This document shows positions 15,992-25,854 of a stretch of 64,000 nucleotides of DNA, piece by piece. Source of the DNA: Nostoc sp. C052 (GTDB lineage: Bacteria; Cyanobacteriota; Cyanobacteriia; Cyanobacteriales; Nostocaceae); assembly GCF_013393905.1 (NCBI RefSeq), contig NZ_CP040272.1, positions 7,764,337 to 7,828,336 on the forward strand. Reading direction: 5' to 3'. Positions within the stretch are counted from its first letter, which is position 1; each line of letters begins with the position of its first letter. Below the pieces are notes generated by a model. It was not told where the DNA came from, made no database searches, and worked only from the letters and a program-made list of their open reading frames with translations. The position numbers and the translations under genes are program-made.

Positions 15992-18864
15992 TGATGTGAC
16001 TCAGTTGTTACAAAATTTTTAAGGAACTTACGGATTTTTCCGGTTTGGAAGTTGACAGTAAATTGGCTTAACTCAGTTGCGAAGGGAATTAACTGACTAT
16101 CTTGCTGAATTAACTCTTTGATTATTCCTTCGATCGCCGGAATATCTCCCATCATTGACAGATGATAAAGTTGTTGCAAAACATCCTGTGATGGCAGAAC
16201 CAATTCAGCATTGGTTTTCTGTTCGGGCTGGTAAGATAACTTTTGAGGTGTGGATTGAGCATAAATCCACTGCACTCTTAGTAGCGATCGCAGTGCATTA
16301 AATAGTTCATCAATTTGTAGGGGTTTCGGCAAAAATGCTGTAGCCCCTGCTTCAAAACTGCGTTGCCGATTTTCCTCAAATACACTGGCACTAGAGACAA
16401 TAATCGGAATAGTATGGGTTTGGGGATTTTCTTGTAAGTTAACCATGAACTCAAAGCCATCCATATTAGGCATGGCTAAATCCAGCAGAATTACATCTGG
16501 GTGATGTTCAGTTACCATTTGTAGCCCATGTTTACCGTCACTTGCTTCCAGGGTTCGACAGCCAATTCCTTGGAGTAAATTAGCCAACATAGAACAATGG
16601 TTAATATCATCATCGACAATGAGAATTTGAGGCCCAGTACCCCGAATACCGATGATTTTCTGGTGAGTTGGTGCTGCATCTATAGTCGGCGTAAACATAG
16701 CTTCTATCTGCCAGTCATGGGAAACTGGTACTGGTACAATCAAATCTAGCCAAAAAAGACTACCTTCACCCAGGTGACTTTGTACTTGAATTTGGCTTCC
16801 CATTAATGTCGCAATTCTTTGACTGATTGCTAATCCCAACCCAGTACCTTCAGATTTTCGTCCAGCTTCACCTACTTGCTCAAAGGCCAAAAAGATTTTC
16901 TCTAGTTGGTCTGGTGACATCCCAATACCTGTATCTTCAATCTGGAAGCGAATCTTCTGGTGTGTCATTTGTCCATTGTCATTTGTGCAGCCCTGCGTTG
17001 AACGGGTTTCCCGGCTTGTAGCAAGTGGCGTCATTGGTTTAAACTCTTGACCAATAACCAAGGACTCTTGAGCAATGATATCTACTTTGAAGTTGACGCT
17101 ACCGTTGTCTGTGAATTTGATAGCATTGCCTAGTAAGTTGATCAAAACTTGCCGTAGCCGCTTTTCATCGACTTCAATGGCAACTGGTAAGCGATCGCTG
17201 ATTAAAATATTAAATGCAATCCCTTTCTGTTTCGCTCGAATACTGCAAATCTCAGTGACACCATGCAAGAAAGTGGACAAATTTACAGTAGTCGCAACCA
17301 AATCTAATTTACGAGCTTCAATTTTTGAAAGGTCGAGAATATCATTGATCAGCATCAGGAGATGTGTTCCACATTGGTAGATAATGCTGATTCCTTCCAG
17401 ATTTTTCTCTGTCATGTTTGGTGATACTTCTAGCACTTGGGCAAAACCAAGGATGCCATTAAGCGGTGTGCGTAGCTCGTGGCTCATATTTGCCAGAAAC
17501 TCACTCTTTGCTTCATTTGCAGCATCAGCAGCTTGCTTTGCCTCCAAGAGTTCATGAGTTCGCTCTTCAACTTTGAACTCCAGAGTTTTGGAATAATCCA
17601 ATAGTTGAGCGTTGACAATTTCTAGTTGCTGATTTGCTTTTTCTAACTGCCTTTGTTTATAGGCATTTGTTGTTGCAATTACGCTGCTGATGAATGCGGC
17701 TAAAGCAGGTGTGACTGGAATCACAATGCCAGACAAAAACATCCCATAGCCACCCGCGATATATACGCCACTGATGCCTACAGTTGCCCAGAGAATTTTG
17801 CCGCCAGGAATCCGTAGTCTGCGACTGGATAAGAGCCAACTACCACTAGAACCGATCGCAGACCATAAAATAATCCAGAGTGACGCAGCTATGCTAGAAA
17901 CGCCGTGCAAGGTTCCCTTCCCGATTTTTGCCCCTTGTACCAGTTGATGGGCAATATTGGCATGGACAACAACCCCAGGCGTAGGTTTTTGAGTAGATAT
18001 CCAAGAGGAGCTGAAGGGTGTATTAAAGAAGTCATTGGTACTAGCGGCGGTTGAGCCAATAAACACCATACGATCGCGCATCATCTTGGCTGGAATTCGT
18101 CCTGCTAAAACATCGCGCATGGCAACTGTCCGAAATGCCGCCTCTGTTCCATGCCAATTGAGCAGAATTTGATACCCGCCTAAATCACCATCGGAGTAGC
18201 CTGCTTCTTGATTATTCAGCGGGAGGTAAATTGCTTTGCCCAACTGAAACTTTTGCTGCTTGGGGTCAATACTTTCTAAGGTGATCTTATCGGCTTCCAG
18301 GTACTTGAGCGCCACCTGAGTTGCCAGCCCAGCTTTGAGCGTACCTTTCTCCTTGGTATCGACTGCCGTCAGGAGGGCGCGACGCACAAAGCGATCGCCA
18401 TCCAACACCAAATCTGCTAATCCAACTTGATCGAGTTTCTTCAATTCTGGTGGTGGATTGACACGCTCCCCGATGATTTTCTCAACACCGATTAAATTGG
18501 GAGTGCTACGGAATATTTTGACCAGTTCTTCATGTCCGCTTCCCTCCGGTAAATCTCGATAGAGATCCAGTCCGATGGCTCTGGGTTGCTGCGCCTGAAT
18601 CTTTTCTAGTAATTTTGCCAATGCCGAATCTGGAATTGGCCATTTACGTACTGATTGGATATCGCGCTCATCGATTGTGACAATCACAATCTCATCTGCG
18701 ATCACCGGAAACGATCGCTGACGAACCCATTCATCACGAATTTTCCATTCAAGTAAATTGAAAAATCCCAATGACTGCCCGACAATGACAGTCAAAGCAA
18801 CAGTGGGAGTAATAATCAAAACGCTACGAGTGCGTTGGATAAAGGTCTGGAATCTACGCCACAT
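15988..18864 (-). CDS. CHASE2-domain hybrid histidine kinase
   Basis: Membrane sensor kinase of 958 residues. After one N-terminal helix (about 15-30) there is an extracytoplasmic CHASE2 sensor (about 40-310; IVIVTIDERDIQSV, PRAIGLDLYRDLP, GSTAASTNDFFNTPF). Three membrane helices (about 320-400), a coiled coil, HisKA with FLANMSHELRTPLNGILGFA (about 460) and HATPase (IEDTGIGMSPDQ, GTGLGLAIS) follow, then a receiver domain with Asp in VILLDLAMPNMDG (about 800). The last 80 residues resemble the region after such receivers but show no clear HPt motif. It is the sixth gene of the minus-strand locus and overlaps the next kinase by 4 bases. CHASE2 ligands are unknown; the neighbouring secreted proteins are candidates (inference). 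Confidence 0.92.
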   Translation of the reverse strand: MWRRFQTFIQRTRSVLIITPTVALTVIVGQSLGFFNLLEWKIRDEWVRQRSFPVIADEIVIVTIDERDIQSVRKWPIPDSALAKLLEKIQAQQPRAIGLDLYRDLPEGSGHEELVKIFRSTPNLIGVEKIIGERVNPPPELKKLDQVGLADLVLDGDRFVRRALLTAVDTKEKGTLKAGLATQVALKYLEADKITLESIDPKQQKFQLGKAIYLPLNNQEAGYSDGDLGGYQILLNWHGTEAAFRTVAMRDVLAGRIPAKMMRDRMVFIGSTAASTNDFFNTPFSSSWISTQKPTPGVVVHANIAHQLVQGAKIGKGTLHGVSSIAASLWIILWSAIGSSGSWLLSSRRLRIPGGKILWATVGISGVYIAGGYGMFLSGIVIPVTPALAAFISSVIATTNAYKQRQLEKANQQLEIVNAQLLDYSKTLEFKVEERTHELLEAKQAADAANEAKSEFLANMSHELRTPLNGILGFAQVLEVSPNMTEKNLEGISIIYQCGTHLLMLINDILDLSKIEARKLDLVATTVNLSTFLHGVTEICSIRAKQKGIAFNILISDRLPVAIEVDEKRLRQVLINLLGNAIKFTDNGSVNFKVDIIAQESLVIGQEFKPMTPLATSRETRSTQGCTNDNGQMTHQKIRFQIEDTGIGMSPDQLEKIFLAFEQVGEAGRKSEGTGLGLAISQRIATLMGSQIQVQSHLGEGSLFWLDLIVPVPVSHDWQIEAMFTPTIDAAPTHQKIIGIRGTGPQILIVDDDINHCSMLANLLQGIGCRTLEASDGKHGLQMVTEHHPDVILLDLAMPNMDGFEFMVNLQENPQTHTIPIIVSSASVFEENRQRSFEAGATAFLPKPLQIDELFNALRSLLRVQWIYAQSTPQKLSYQPEQKTNAELVLPSQDVLQQLYHLSMMGDIPAIEGIIKELIQQDSQLIPFATELSQFTVNFQTGKIRKFLKNFVTTESHQ

Positions 18865-18865
18865 G

Positions 18866-18958
18866 GTGACTGGGGATTAGGGACTCGGAAGCTGAGATTA
18901 GGGACTGGGGAGCAGGGATTAGGGAAAATAACTAAGCCCCATACCCCAGATCAATGCC
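18866..18958. repeat. GGGATTA/GGGACTG short repeats
   Basis: The spacer between the DUF928 gene and the CHASE2 kinase consists almost wholly of GGGATTAGGGACT-type heptamers (18871-18925) followed by CCCCATA units. No promoter is evident, in keeping with the two genes being cotranscribed. Confidence 0.7.
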
Positions 18959-18975
18959 CCATACTCAAATTGCTG

Positions 18976-19896
18976 TTAGTTAGCAGATGCGAATAACGGG
19001 GCTGTCATAATCTCCTTCAAGCTAACTGAAGAAAGGAGTTCTTCCCATTGTTTGGTAAAAGTTACATTTGTCGGTTGAGCATTATGTAGGGTTGCCAGTG
19101 TTTCCACACAGTCATACCAAACTCCATTTTTACCAAAAGCTGCCGCCCGCTTCAAAGCATCTTTCTGCTGCATCGCTGTTGCCAGTTCAGCCGTAGGCTG
19201 GATGCGTTGAATCCAACCATCAACATAAGGCGTACTTGGGCTGAGTTGTCCATCCACTTTGACAGCTAAGAACCAATGGTAGTTTTTGCCAACAGCTAAA
19301 GTGGGTGCATCATCTGGTAATTTTACAGCGATCACGCCAGCTTTGAGAGCAATAGGAATGGTCATTTGATACTGCGTATTGCCAGTTTCATCCTTGAGGC
19401 TAAACACAGCTTCTTCTGCATTAGAAGTCGGGAGATATACCAGAATTGTAGGGCGTTCAGACACAGTTGTGCCATAGAAGCTTTGCGGTAGGAGTGCGAT
19501 TAGGGCTGCTGGGCCTGCCGATCCTGTAGTTGCAGGATTTAAGTAGTAAGTACCAACGCGGGAAGCTCCCCCACTAGCCTGTTGAGGAGTGCCTTTATCA
19601 GCACTAGGTGTAAACAAACTACCACGGGAAGCTCCTCCTGTTGCTTGTTGAGGCGCACCCTTCCCTGCAACAGGTGTAAAGAGGCTGCCTCTAGAAGCTC
19701 CTCCCGTTGCTTGGCTGGGAGCGCCTTTACCAGAAGTAGGAATAAAGAAATTACCACGGGAAGCTCCACCGGTTGCTTGGCTGGGAGTACCATTGGTGAT
19801 TGGTGGGGTAAATGTCACAGCATAGGCACTGTTCCATGTACCACTAGCAAGCAGAGCGATGACGCTTAATGCACTAGCTAAATATCGACGTTTCAT
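18976..19896 (-). CDS. DUF928-type exported protein with four tandem repeats
   Basis: Protein of 306 residues with an N-terminal signal peptide (basic MKRR, hydrophobic core, probable cleavage after SAYA, about 26). Four 22-residue repeats follow, each with Q-A-T/S-G-G-A-S-R (starting near 40, 62, 84 and 106). The remaining 180 residues fit the cyanobacterial DUF928 pattern: LALLPQ-type start (ALIALLPQSFYGTTVSERPTI shortened here), DETGNTQYQMTIPI, and GKNYHWFLAVKVDG. Function is not known. DUF928 genes are often seen near CHAT and CHASE2 genes in cyanobacteria (recalled). Here it lies between them, 111 bases before the kinase gene. It is probably periplasmic and could present a ligand to the CHASE2 domain (inference). 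Confidence 0.8.
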   Translation of the reverse strand: MKRRYLASALSVIALLASGTWNSAYAVTFTPPITNGTPSQATGGASRGNFFIPTSGKGAPSQATGGASRGSLFTPVAGKGAPQQATGGASRGSLFTPSADKGTPQQASGGASRVGTYYLNPATTGSAGPAALIALLPQSFYGTTVSERPTILVYLPTSNAEEAVFSLKDETGNTQYQMTIPIALKAGVIAVKLPDDAPTLAVGKNYHWFLAVKVDGQLSPSTPYVDGWIQRIQPTAELATAMQQKDALKRAAAFGKNGVWYDCVETLATLHNAQPTNVTFTKQWEELLSSVSLKEIMTAPLFASAN

Positions 19897-20242
19897 GATG
19901 TTGGATTTCCTTCGAGAAATGGTGATACAAAGTAAGTCGGTCTAATAAAAGCAAACTGTGTGAAGAAAGGTAAATAAGGTTAAAACCCTTTTTTCCTCAG
20001 CCTCCTGCCCCCTGTTCCCTGCCTGATCCCAACGATAATTCTTGACGCTGACCTATTTAAGTACATTTATTCTGACTGTGGGAATCAGCTGGGAAAATCA
20101 GTTCAGCTAACAGCTAAAGCTTTCAATACCTACTACAAATATAAATGAATTTTGCTGATTATGGTGTAATGATTCTGACATTTATTTAGATATTAACTGA
20201 GTAAATTTACGTGATTAAAAAGAGGTCAGGAGATCAGAAAAT

Positions 20243-20400
20243 AGAGTGAAGCCAATATGGTTCGGTTAAGGTTTTTTGATGAAAATTCAAGATTATAAAG
20301 ATGGGATAAATTGTCATCAAAACGAAAAACTCATTCATGATTGTAGAGATAGCGATTCATCGCGTCTCTTGCCTTAACCAAACAGTATTGAGAGTGAAGC
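20243..20400. mobile_element. MITE-like element, CAATAC family, with perfect 10-base target duplication
   Basis: The 138-base element 20253-20390 begins CAATATGGTTCGGTTAAGG and ends CTTAACCAAACAGTATTG when read to 20390, giving near-identical inverted ends. It is flanked by perfect direct repeats AGAGTGAAGC (20243-20252 and 20391-20400). It carries the TTGTAGAGA...GCGATTCATCGCGTCTCT stretch in its right half. No open frame. It sits in the spacer between the CHAT and DUF928 genes. Confidence 0.85.
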
Positions 20401-20451
20401 TTGCACTTTAAATCCCTGTCTGAAATTTCTTTAATTTTGAATTTTGTTAGC

Positions 20452-20532
20452 GAGTCTTCGTACCCCTGCGGGGAAGCAAGCTACGCGCAGCGTCTGTCTG
20501 CGACACGCTGCGCGAACGTAGAGAGCGTCATT
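20452..20532. repeat. GC-rich dispersed hairpin repeat
   Basis: Contains CCCCTGCGGGG (20464-20474) and a stem of CGCGCAGCGT with ACGCTGCGCG. It is of the same GC-rich AAGCTACGCG..AGCGTCT type as 31350-31400. The whole spacer 19897-20556 holds this, the mobile element and a stretch of ordinary AT-rich DNA; no gene. Confidence 0.65.
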
Positions 20533-20556
20533 TTGAATTTTGAATTGTTAACTCCT

Positions 20557-23103
20557 TCACAGCCAGTTACCAACTAAAACGAAGGCAGACCAAAAGAAAG
20601 GATCGTGGAAATCAGTTTGGCGGAGCAGGCTAATTTGGGCTTGCCGCAGGGCTTCAGCTTTAGAGATTTTGGGCTGTCGCAGTTGGTCATAGAAGCGCGT
20701 CATCAGCATTTCGGCTGCTTTATCTTTGACAGGCCAGAGAGTGGCAATGGTTGAGCGGGCACCAGATTTGACAGCCAGTCCTGCTAGTCCCAGAACGGCG
20801 CGATCGTCTCCTGCTGCTGTATCACAGGCACTCAGTACTAGCAACTCAATCGCTTTCGATGGCTCGTTACCCCGATTTTTGAGAAGTTCGGATAATTCCT
20901 TGACGTTGACTTCTCCATCCCAAGTTAGCAGGAAGGTATCTTCAAGGCGGGAGCTAAACTGTCCGTGGGTTGCTAGATGGACAATACCTGCACTACTAGA
21001 TTTGACGCTATCGGCCAGGGCTTGACTGGTGAATTGCTTATTTAGCAATGTTGAAGATGGCATTGTCCTTGATATTTGCTTAACTTCCGATTCGACGGCA
21101 GGTAAAGCGCTAAAGCCATTACGAGATTGACTGATGCCACCAACGATCGCACCAATATGATTTTGCTGGAGCGATCGCGCAGCCATTAATTGCATTCCTG
21201 GTGAGAGGGCAATAGCATACTTCTCGATCAGATATTGCTTACCGTCATACAGAGCTGCTATGGGTATATTACGTAATCGACCATCTAAAACAAATACTAA
21301 TGTTTTGGTATCTTTGAAGGCTTGATCCATTTCCGCCGGACGTATTAGCCAATTATAAACTTCTTGGGACAAGCGATCGCGCTCTTGGGAATCTGAGACA
21401 GGATTGAAGCTAACTAATAATTTTTCTAGAGTTTGTTCGATATCGGTAAGAGATTTTTGGGTTACGTAATAACGCAAAGGTTGTCCGGTTTTAGAGAGGA
21501 TGATTGCGAGGCGATCTGGCAAGATAATCGGATAAATTACAGTTGCACTGGGGTCAACTTGGTCAATCTGCTGCGCTCTATCTAAACAAGCTTCCCGGAA
21601 AAAGTTATCGAGTTCTGCAACTTGCAATGCCTCAATTAAATCACGGGCTTGCATTAGTGCTGCCTGATTTGGTTGCCGATCTAAAAGTAAACTAACCAGT
21701 TCGCGGTAAACAGGCTCCACACTTTCACGAAAAGAAAACTGAACATCGGGGTTGACAGCAACTAAATCCCCCCGAATTGATTTTAAAGCTTTGACCGCTT
21801 CAGTATAGGCACTAATTGCTTCTGGGCGATCGCCTTGTTCTTTATATAACTGTCCTATCTGCCAAGCCGATTGAGCAATGATCTCGTCAGCTTGGAGTTG
21901 ACGCGCAATGTTGAGGGATTTCTGAGTTAATTCCTGTGCTTGTGATAACTGTTTTGTCCGACGATAGAGTTTTCCCCACTGATGCAGTGCATAAGCTTCT
22001 GCTTGAGCATCTTGGATTTTTTGTGCAGATTTGACTGTAACTGCCATCAGTTGTGCCAGGTCTTTCAGTGGTAAGATTCGGTCAGGATTTGACCGTCGAT
22101 TCAGGATAGCAACAAAATGGATCGCTGCGTAGAGAGAGGTATGGCTAGGGGGTAGTTCTCCAAGTTGTTGTAGTAGCTGAGGTGCAAGTGTGGTAGCCAA
22201 CTCAAACTTGTCATAATCGAGGAAAAGCTTAAACTGAGCTAAACGCGCCTCTAAGCGATCGCTTGGATTTGTGGTTAGCTGTTCTGCTTGTTGAAAGTAA
22301 TCTAATGCCACCTCTGGCTCGTGCAAATCAACGCTGGTTTTTCCTAAGCTAAGTAAGATGGAACTCAACTGAGGTGTAGTTTCAATTTTACGAGCGATCG
22401 CCAAACCTTGCTCTAACACCTTTTGACTCTTGCTAGAGTCGCCAATTATTTGCAAAGCTAAACCAAGTGATCGCAGCCCACTCACTTTAATTTCTGAATC
22501 TGGCATTGCTTTTAACTTTTGATTGAGATCCTCCAACTGCTGTTTAGAACGGCGATAAAATCCCAAACTTTGTAAAGCTTGTGCCTGGTTAATTTGACTA
22601 CCCAAGCTGCCCATTTTATCGCCTGCTTGTTCATAATATTTTTGAGCTTGTTGCCAATTTTCAAGGGCAGTTTCGGCTTTGCCATTGTGCAATTGCAAAT
22701 TTGCTTGGGTATTGAGTGCCTGCGCCCAGAGAATTGCATCAGCAGAGGGAATAGAGGTTTGCAACAATTTCAAGCTTTGCTCAATAGATTGGCTGGCTGC
22801 TTCCCATTGATTCAATTCCTGTTGTACCAGTGAAAGGTAGCTCAAGCTTAGGGCTTCGTTGGTGCGATCGCCTTGGCTATGATACTGTCGTGCTGCCGTT
22901 TCCCAAATCGTTACTGCTTCTGTAAAGTGTCCTGAACGGTAGAGATTCCGTCCTTGCTCTAGCCAATTGCTAGGTTGAGAAGAAAGAACTGTGGTTGTTA
23001 CTGGTACAGATGCTTTTACAGGTGTAATGGTAAGTGCTAAACACAAACTTAAAATACTGAGACTGACATATAACCAACGAGTTTGTTTAATTTGGAAAAT
23101 CAT
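20557..23103 (-). CDS. TPR-CHAT caspase-like protein
   Basis: Protein of 848 residues. A signal peptide or membrane anchor (about 10-32, LYVSLSILSLCLALTITPVKA) is followed by tetratricopeptide repeats (about 45-460, for example NLYRSGHFTEAVTIWETAAR and AWQIGQLYKEQGDRPEAI). A C-terminal CHAT domain (about 560-848) carries the caspase-type dyad: His in GIVHLATHG and Cys in LLVLSACDTA, both intact, and the ending FFWSAFVLVGNW. CHAT is a clan CD cysteine protease domain (the TPR-CHAT protease Craspase is known from other bacteria). The export signal suggests a periplasmic protease, unlike cytoplasmic defence CHAT proteins. It lies 111 bases after a TpsA gene and before DUF928; exoprotein maturation or surveillance is a possible role (inference). 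Confidence 0.9.
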   Translation of the reverse strand: MIFQIKQTRWLYVSLSILSLCLALTITPVKASVPVTTTVLSSQPSNWLEQGRNLYRSGHFTEAVTIWETAARQYHSQGDRTNEALSLSYLSLVQQELNQWEAASQSIEQSLKLLQTSIPSADAILWAQALNTQANLQLHNGKAETALENWQQAQKYYEQAGDKMGSLGSQINQAQALQSLGFYRRSKQQLEDLNQKLKAMPDSEIKVSGLRSLGLALQIIGDSSKSQKVLEQGLAIARKIETTPQLSSILLSLGKTSVDLHEPEVALDYFQQAEQLTTNPSDRLEARLAQFKLFLDYDKFELATTLAPQLLQQLGELPPSHTSLYAAIHFVAILNRRSNPDRILPLKDLAQLMAVTVKSAQKIQDAQAEAYALHQWGKLYRRTKQLSQAQELTQKSLNIARQLQADEIIAQSAWQIGQLYKEQGDRPEAISAYTEAVKALKSIRGDLVAVNPDVQFSFRESVEPVYRELVSLLLDRQPNQAALMQARDLIEALQVAELDNFFREACLDRAQQIDQVDPSATVIYPIILPDRLAIILSKTGQPLRYYVTQKSLTDIEQTLEKLLVSFNPVSDSQERDRLSQEVYNWLIRPAEMDQAFKDTKTLVFVLDGRLRNIPIAALYDGKQYLIEKYAIALSPGMQLMAARSLQQNHIGAIVGGISQSRNGFSALPAVESEVKQISRTMPSSTLLNKQFTSQALADSVKSSSAGIVHLATHGQFSSRLEDTFLLTWDGEVNVKELSELLKNRGNEPSKAIELLVLSACDTAAGDDRAVLGLAGLAVKSGARSTIATLWPVKDKAAEMLMTRFYDQLRQPKISKAEALRQAQISLLRQTDFHDPFFWSAFVLVGNWL

Positions 23104-23214
23104 AGATAGTTACCAAGATTGATCACAGCTTTTGAAAAATCACTTACATCACAGTAGAAGGGCTTATATTGCCTAACCTTCTGATTTCGATCTTCTATAT
23201 AAATCGGCAACCAC

Positions 23215-25788
23215 TCACGGCTGTGCGATCCGCGACTTTTTGAAAAAGTCGCGGATCTGGCCTAAATTCTTCTTAGGAAGTGCCGCACAGGTTAAAGATG
23301 GTTGCACCTGAGTAGAAGGTTGATTTGCAACTAACTCGATTTTGCCTTGAGCATTTTGTCCCCAACCAGTGGCTTGAATAAGAGTTTCTGGGGTGGTTGG
23401 AAGTTGTGCAGTGACGGAACTCTTTTTTCGGTACGCAGAGATGTCGCGCATATCATCCCAAGTGCGATCGCTTGTCACTTGCTGATTGGGATTTTGCGGT
23501 ACGCCACCCCGTCCCGTGGCGACAAATCGACTACCTTGATTTGCAGAACAACCACTGGCTATTTGTTGCGATGGGTCTGTGGGATTTTCTGGCAATTCTA
23601 CTAAACCAGAGTTTGGATCGACACCAACATTATTGATTTGTACCGTGCCATTAATATTAAATTCGGAACTAGCTGTGATGTCGTTGGTCTGGTTTTCTCT
23701 AGGGTTAAGGGTATTGCGGTATTCTAGACCAATAATACCTTGAGTAGTGATATCAATATTGCCACCTTTTCCTTTCACAGCATTAGCAACAATGTCACTA
23801 TTTTCCAGTCCAGCGATAATAGGAGCATTGATGCTAATATTGCCGCCATTACCATTACCCGCCGATGTCGTACTAATCAAACTATTGTGGCGTAGCAACA
23901 ACAGATCGCTGACTTGTGAGCTAATATTGCCTCCCTCACCCGATGCTGTTTGAGCTTGAATGCTGCCTTGACTATCTAAAAACATCTTATTGGCAACAAT
24001 TTTGATATTACCCCCATCACCTGTACCTTGGTTGGTAACACTGACTGCACCACCATTGGTCAGCGTCAGAGTTGGGGTGGTTACATTCACGGTTCCTGCA
24101 TTCGCTGACAGAACATTTGGCAAATTGAATAACTGTTTGATTAATGGTGGAGAGACAAGGACGGCTGAGTTAATACTGCTATTGTTAGCTTGGCTGTGCC
24201 CATCAATTAGAATTGATTCCGTCGCGTTAATATTTAAATTTCCAGCTTGACCAATCAAGAAGGATGTGGTTGCTAACGCTCCTCCATTGAGCAGTTGTAA
24301 TCGGTTAGTATCCAACGTCAAGGTTTGGGCATTGCCTGTACCGTAAGTGATTGCACTAATGTTGCTATAGAGTCCTGCCGGGTTATCTCCCGTGACAGTC
24401 GTATTTTTATTGCGAATGGTGACTTGCCCCGTAGAACCAGTTGCAAATGTTACTGAAGAGATGGCTGCTCCCCCAGAAACCAGTAGATTATCACTGTTAA
24501 TGGAGAGATTGCCTGCTGATTTAGCTGTTCGGGAAGAGGTAGTCAGGGTGGTTACTCCTGTGGGGTTGATAGGAGAGAAACCAGATAAATCAACTGTCCC
24601 AGCATCAATCTGAATATTGCCACTGGCAGGCAATCCAAAAGCATTGGTGTTGACTCCTGCCCCTTGTGAGAGGGTTAATTGGGGAGTGATGATATGGATG
24701 GGTGAACCTGTGCCAGTATTCAACCCTTCAGAGCGGATGCCACTACGAATTTGGGCATTGGCTGTTGTACCAACAATATTAATCCCTTCTGAGGCCTGTA
24801 AAAAAATTTCACCCCCAGCGACATTTCCCAGATTTTTGGAAAATATAATTGAACCATTGCTGATTTGAATGTGCCTTCCCTGTAACTGTACTGAACCAGC
24901 ATTCAATGCCCCTAAACTGGCTAATGCTCCTACAGTCAACAAGGATTTTTGGGTGAGTTGGATATCTGCAAAGCTTTGCCCGCTCTCGTAACTTAAGTGA
25001 TAACCCTGAGAGATGGGGTTCAAGCTGACCAATCCTACTCCGCTTAAACTGCCCAATTCCACACGTCCTTCAGGCGCGTTCAAGGTTGCCCCGGTAAGAT
25101 TTAAGTCGCCTCCTACCAGTGCCAAGGTTTTTCCTGGCTTTACCCTCAGTTCTGAGGAGCTGGGGTTTTGAGTGATGGGGGTGAGGCTACTGACAGTTGT
25201 TAGGGCATGACCTGTACCTTGAACTGTTATAGGGGTTGGATTACTGCCCATTTGTAAGCCAATGGGGACACTCATCGTCAGCAATGGTATCGCTCCGGGA
25301 TTAGTCGCACTAAATTCCACCCCATCGGCAAACTTAATACTATTCGCCGTCGTTGCGATAAACGAACCGCCAATATTCAACGCGGCATTTTTACCAAACA
25401 CAATCCCCGCAGGATTCATTAAAAACAAACTTACCGAGTTACTATTATTAATAGTGCTAATTAATCCATTAATATCGGAAATATTTCCACCCGTGACCCG
25501 ACTAAATATAGTTGTAATAGTTGGTGTATTCACTAAATCAAAGGTTGCTGAACCGCCAGCAGGTATTGAGAAATTACTAAAGCTGTGAAATAAATTATTG
25601 CCTTTTTCGATACCATTAATAATTGTGAAGTTATTACCATTGGGATTAACAATGGTCTTGGTAGTACCGTCAGATATTACCTGAGCGATCGCTGGTCGCA
25701 TTATCCCTGGAGTAAATAACCCAGTTGTTAATATAATTAGAAAAGCGTAGGCGCTTTGTGGCTTGTCGTTAGACATCGCTCTCATCAC
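23215..25788 (-). CDS. TpsA exoprotein 1, filamentous-haemagglutinin N-terminal domain
   Basis: Secreted beta-helix protein of 857 residues, substrate of the two-partner secretion pathway. A signal peptide ends near PAIAQVI (about 37). The TPS domain follows: NNFTIINGIEKGNNLFHSF and NPAGIVFGKNAALNIGGSF, with the NPxG motif. The body is repeated beta-helix rungs rich in Asn, Gly, Ser and Thr. Near the C-terminus are VDPNSGLVELP, SGCSANQGSRFVATGRGG and LTCAALP. After the signal peptide the protein has only two Cys, both in the last 150 residues. The last about 15 residues are encoded by a 31-base palindrome and are absent in the paralogue. It lies 66 bases after TpsA 2 and probably shares its translocator. 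Confidence 0.9.
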   Translation of the reverse strand: MMRAMSNDKPQSAYAFLIILTTGLFTPGIMRPAIAQVISDGTTKTIVNPNGNNFTIINGIEKGNNLFHSFSNFSIPAGGSATFDLVNTPTITTIFSRVTGGNISDINGLISTINNSNSVSLFLMNPAGIVFGKNAALNIGGSFIATTANSIKFADGVEFSATNPGAIPLLTMSVPIGLQMGSNPTPITVQGTGHALTTVSSLTPITQNPSSSELRVKPGKTLALVGGDLNLTGATLNAPEGRVELGSLSGVGLVSLNPISQGYHLSYESGQSFADIQLTQKSLLTVGALASLGALNAGSVQLQGRHIQISNGSIIFSKNLGNVAGGEIFLQASEGINIVGTTANAQIRSGIRSEGLNTGTGSPIHIITPQLTLSQGAGVNTNAFGLPASGNIQIDAGTVDLSGFSPINPTGVTTLTTSSRTAKSAGNLSINSDNLLVSGGAAISSVTFATGSTGQVTIRNKNTTVTGDNPAGLYSNISAITYGTGNAQTLTLDTNRLQLLNGGALATTSFLIGQAGNLNINATESILIDGHSQANNSSINSAVLVSPPLIKQLFNLPNVLSANAGTVNVTTPTLTLTNGGAVSVTNQGTGDGGNIKIVANKMFLDSQGSIQAQTASGEGGNISSQVSDLLLLRHNSLISTTSAGNGNGGNISINAPIIAGLENSDIVANAVKGKGGNIDITTQGIIGLEYRNTLNPRENQTNDITASSEFNINGTVQINNVGVDPNSGLVELPENPTDPSQQIASGCSANQGSRFVATGRGGVPQNPNQQVTSDRTWDDMRDISAYRKKSSVTAQLPTTPETLIQATGWGQNAQGKIELVANQPSTQVQPSLTCAALPKKNLGQIRDFFKKSRIAQP
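23227..23257. repeat. Perfect palindrome inside the 3' end of TpsA 1
   Basis: 15-base arms (GATCCGCGACTTTTT at 23227-23241 and its complement at 23243-23257) with a one-base centre, inside the coding region. It encodes a charged tail (QIRDFFKKSRI) that continues the frame 19 residues past the end of the paralogue's homology. It looks like insertion of a palindromic repeat near the old stop codon, and it could also form a hairpin at the mRNA 3' end. Confidence 0.8.
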
Positions 25789-25854
25789 TAAAAACTTCCT
25801 TCACGTAATTTATATTTAGAGTTCCCTAAATAAATGACATTGTGGATCATATAA

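Noticed and set aside
20557..23103. CHAT protein as part of a CRISPR-linked gRAMP/Craspase system
   Set aside because: No CRISPR repeats or Cas genes in the window, and the protein has an export signal; neighbours are secretion and sensor genes.
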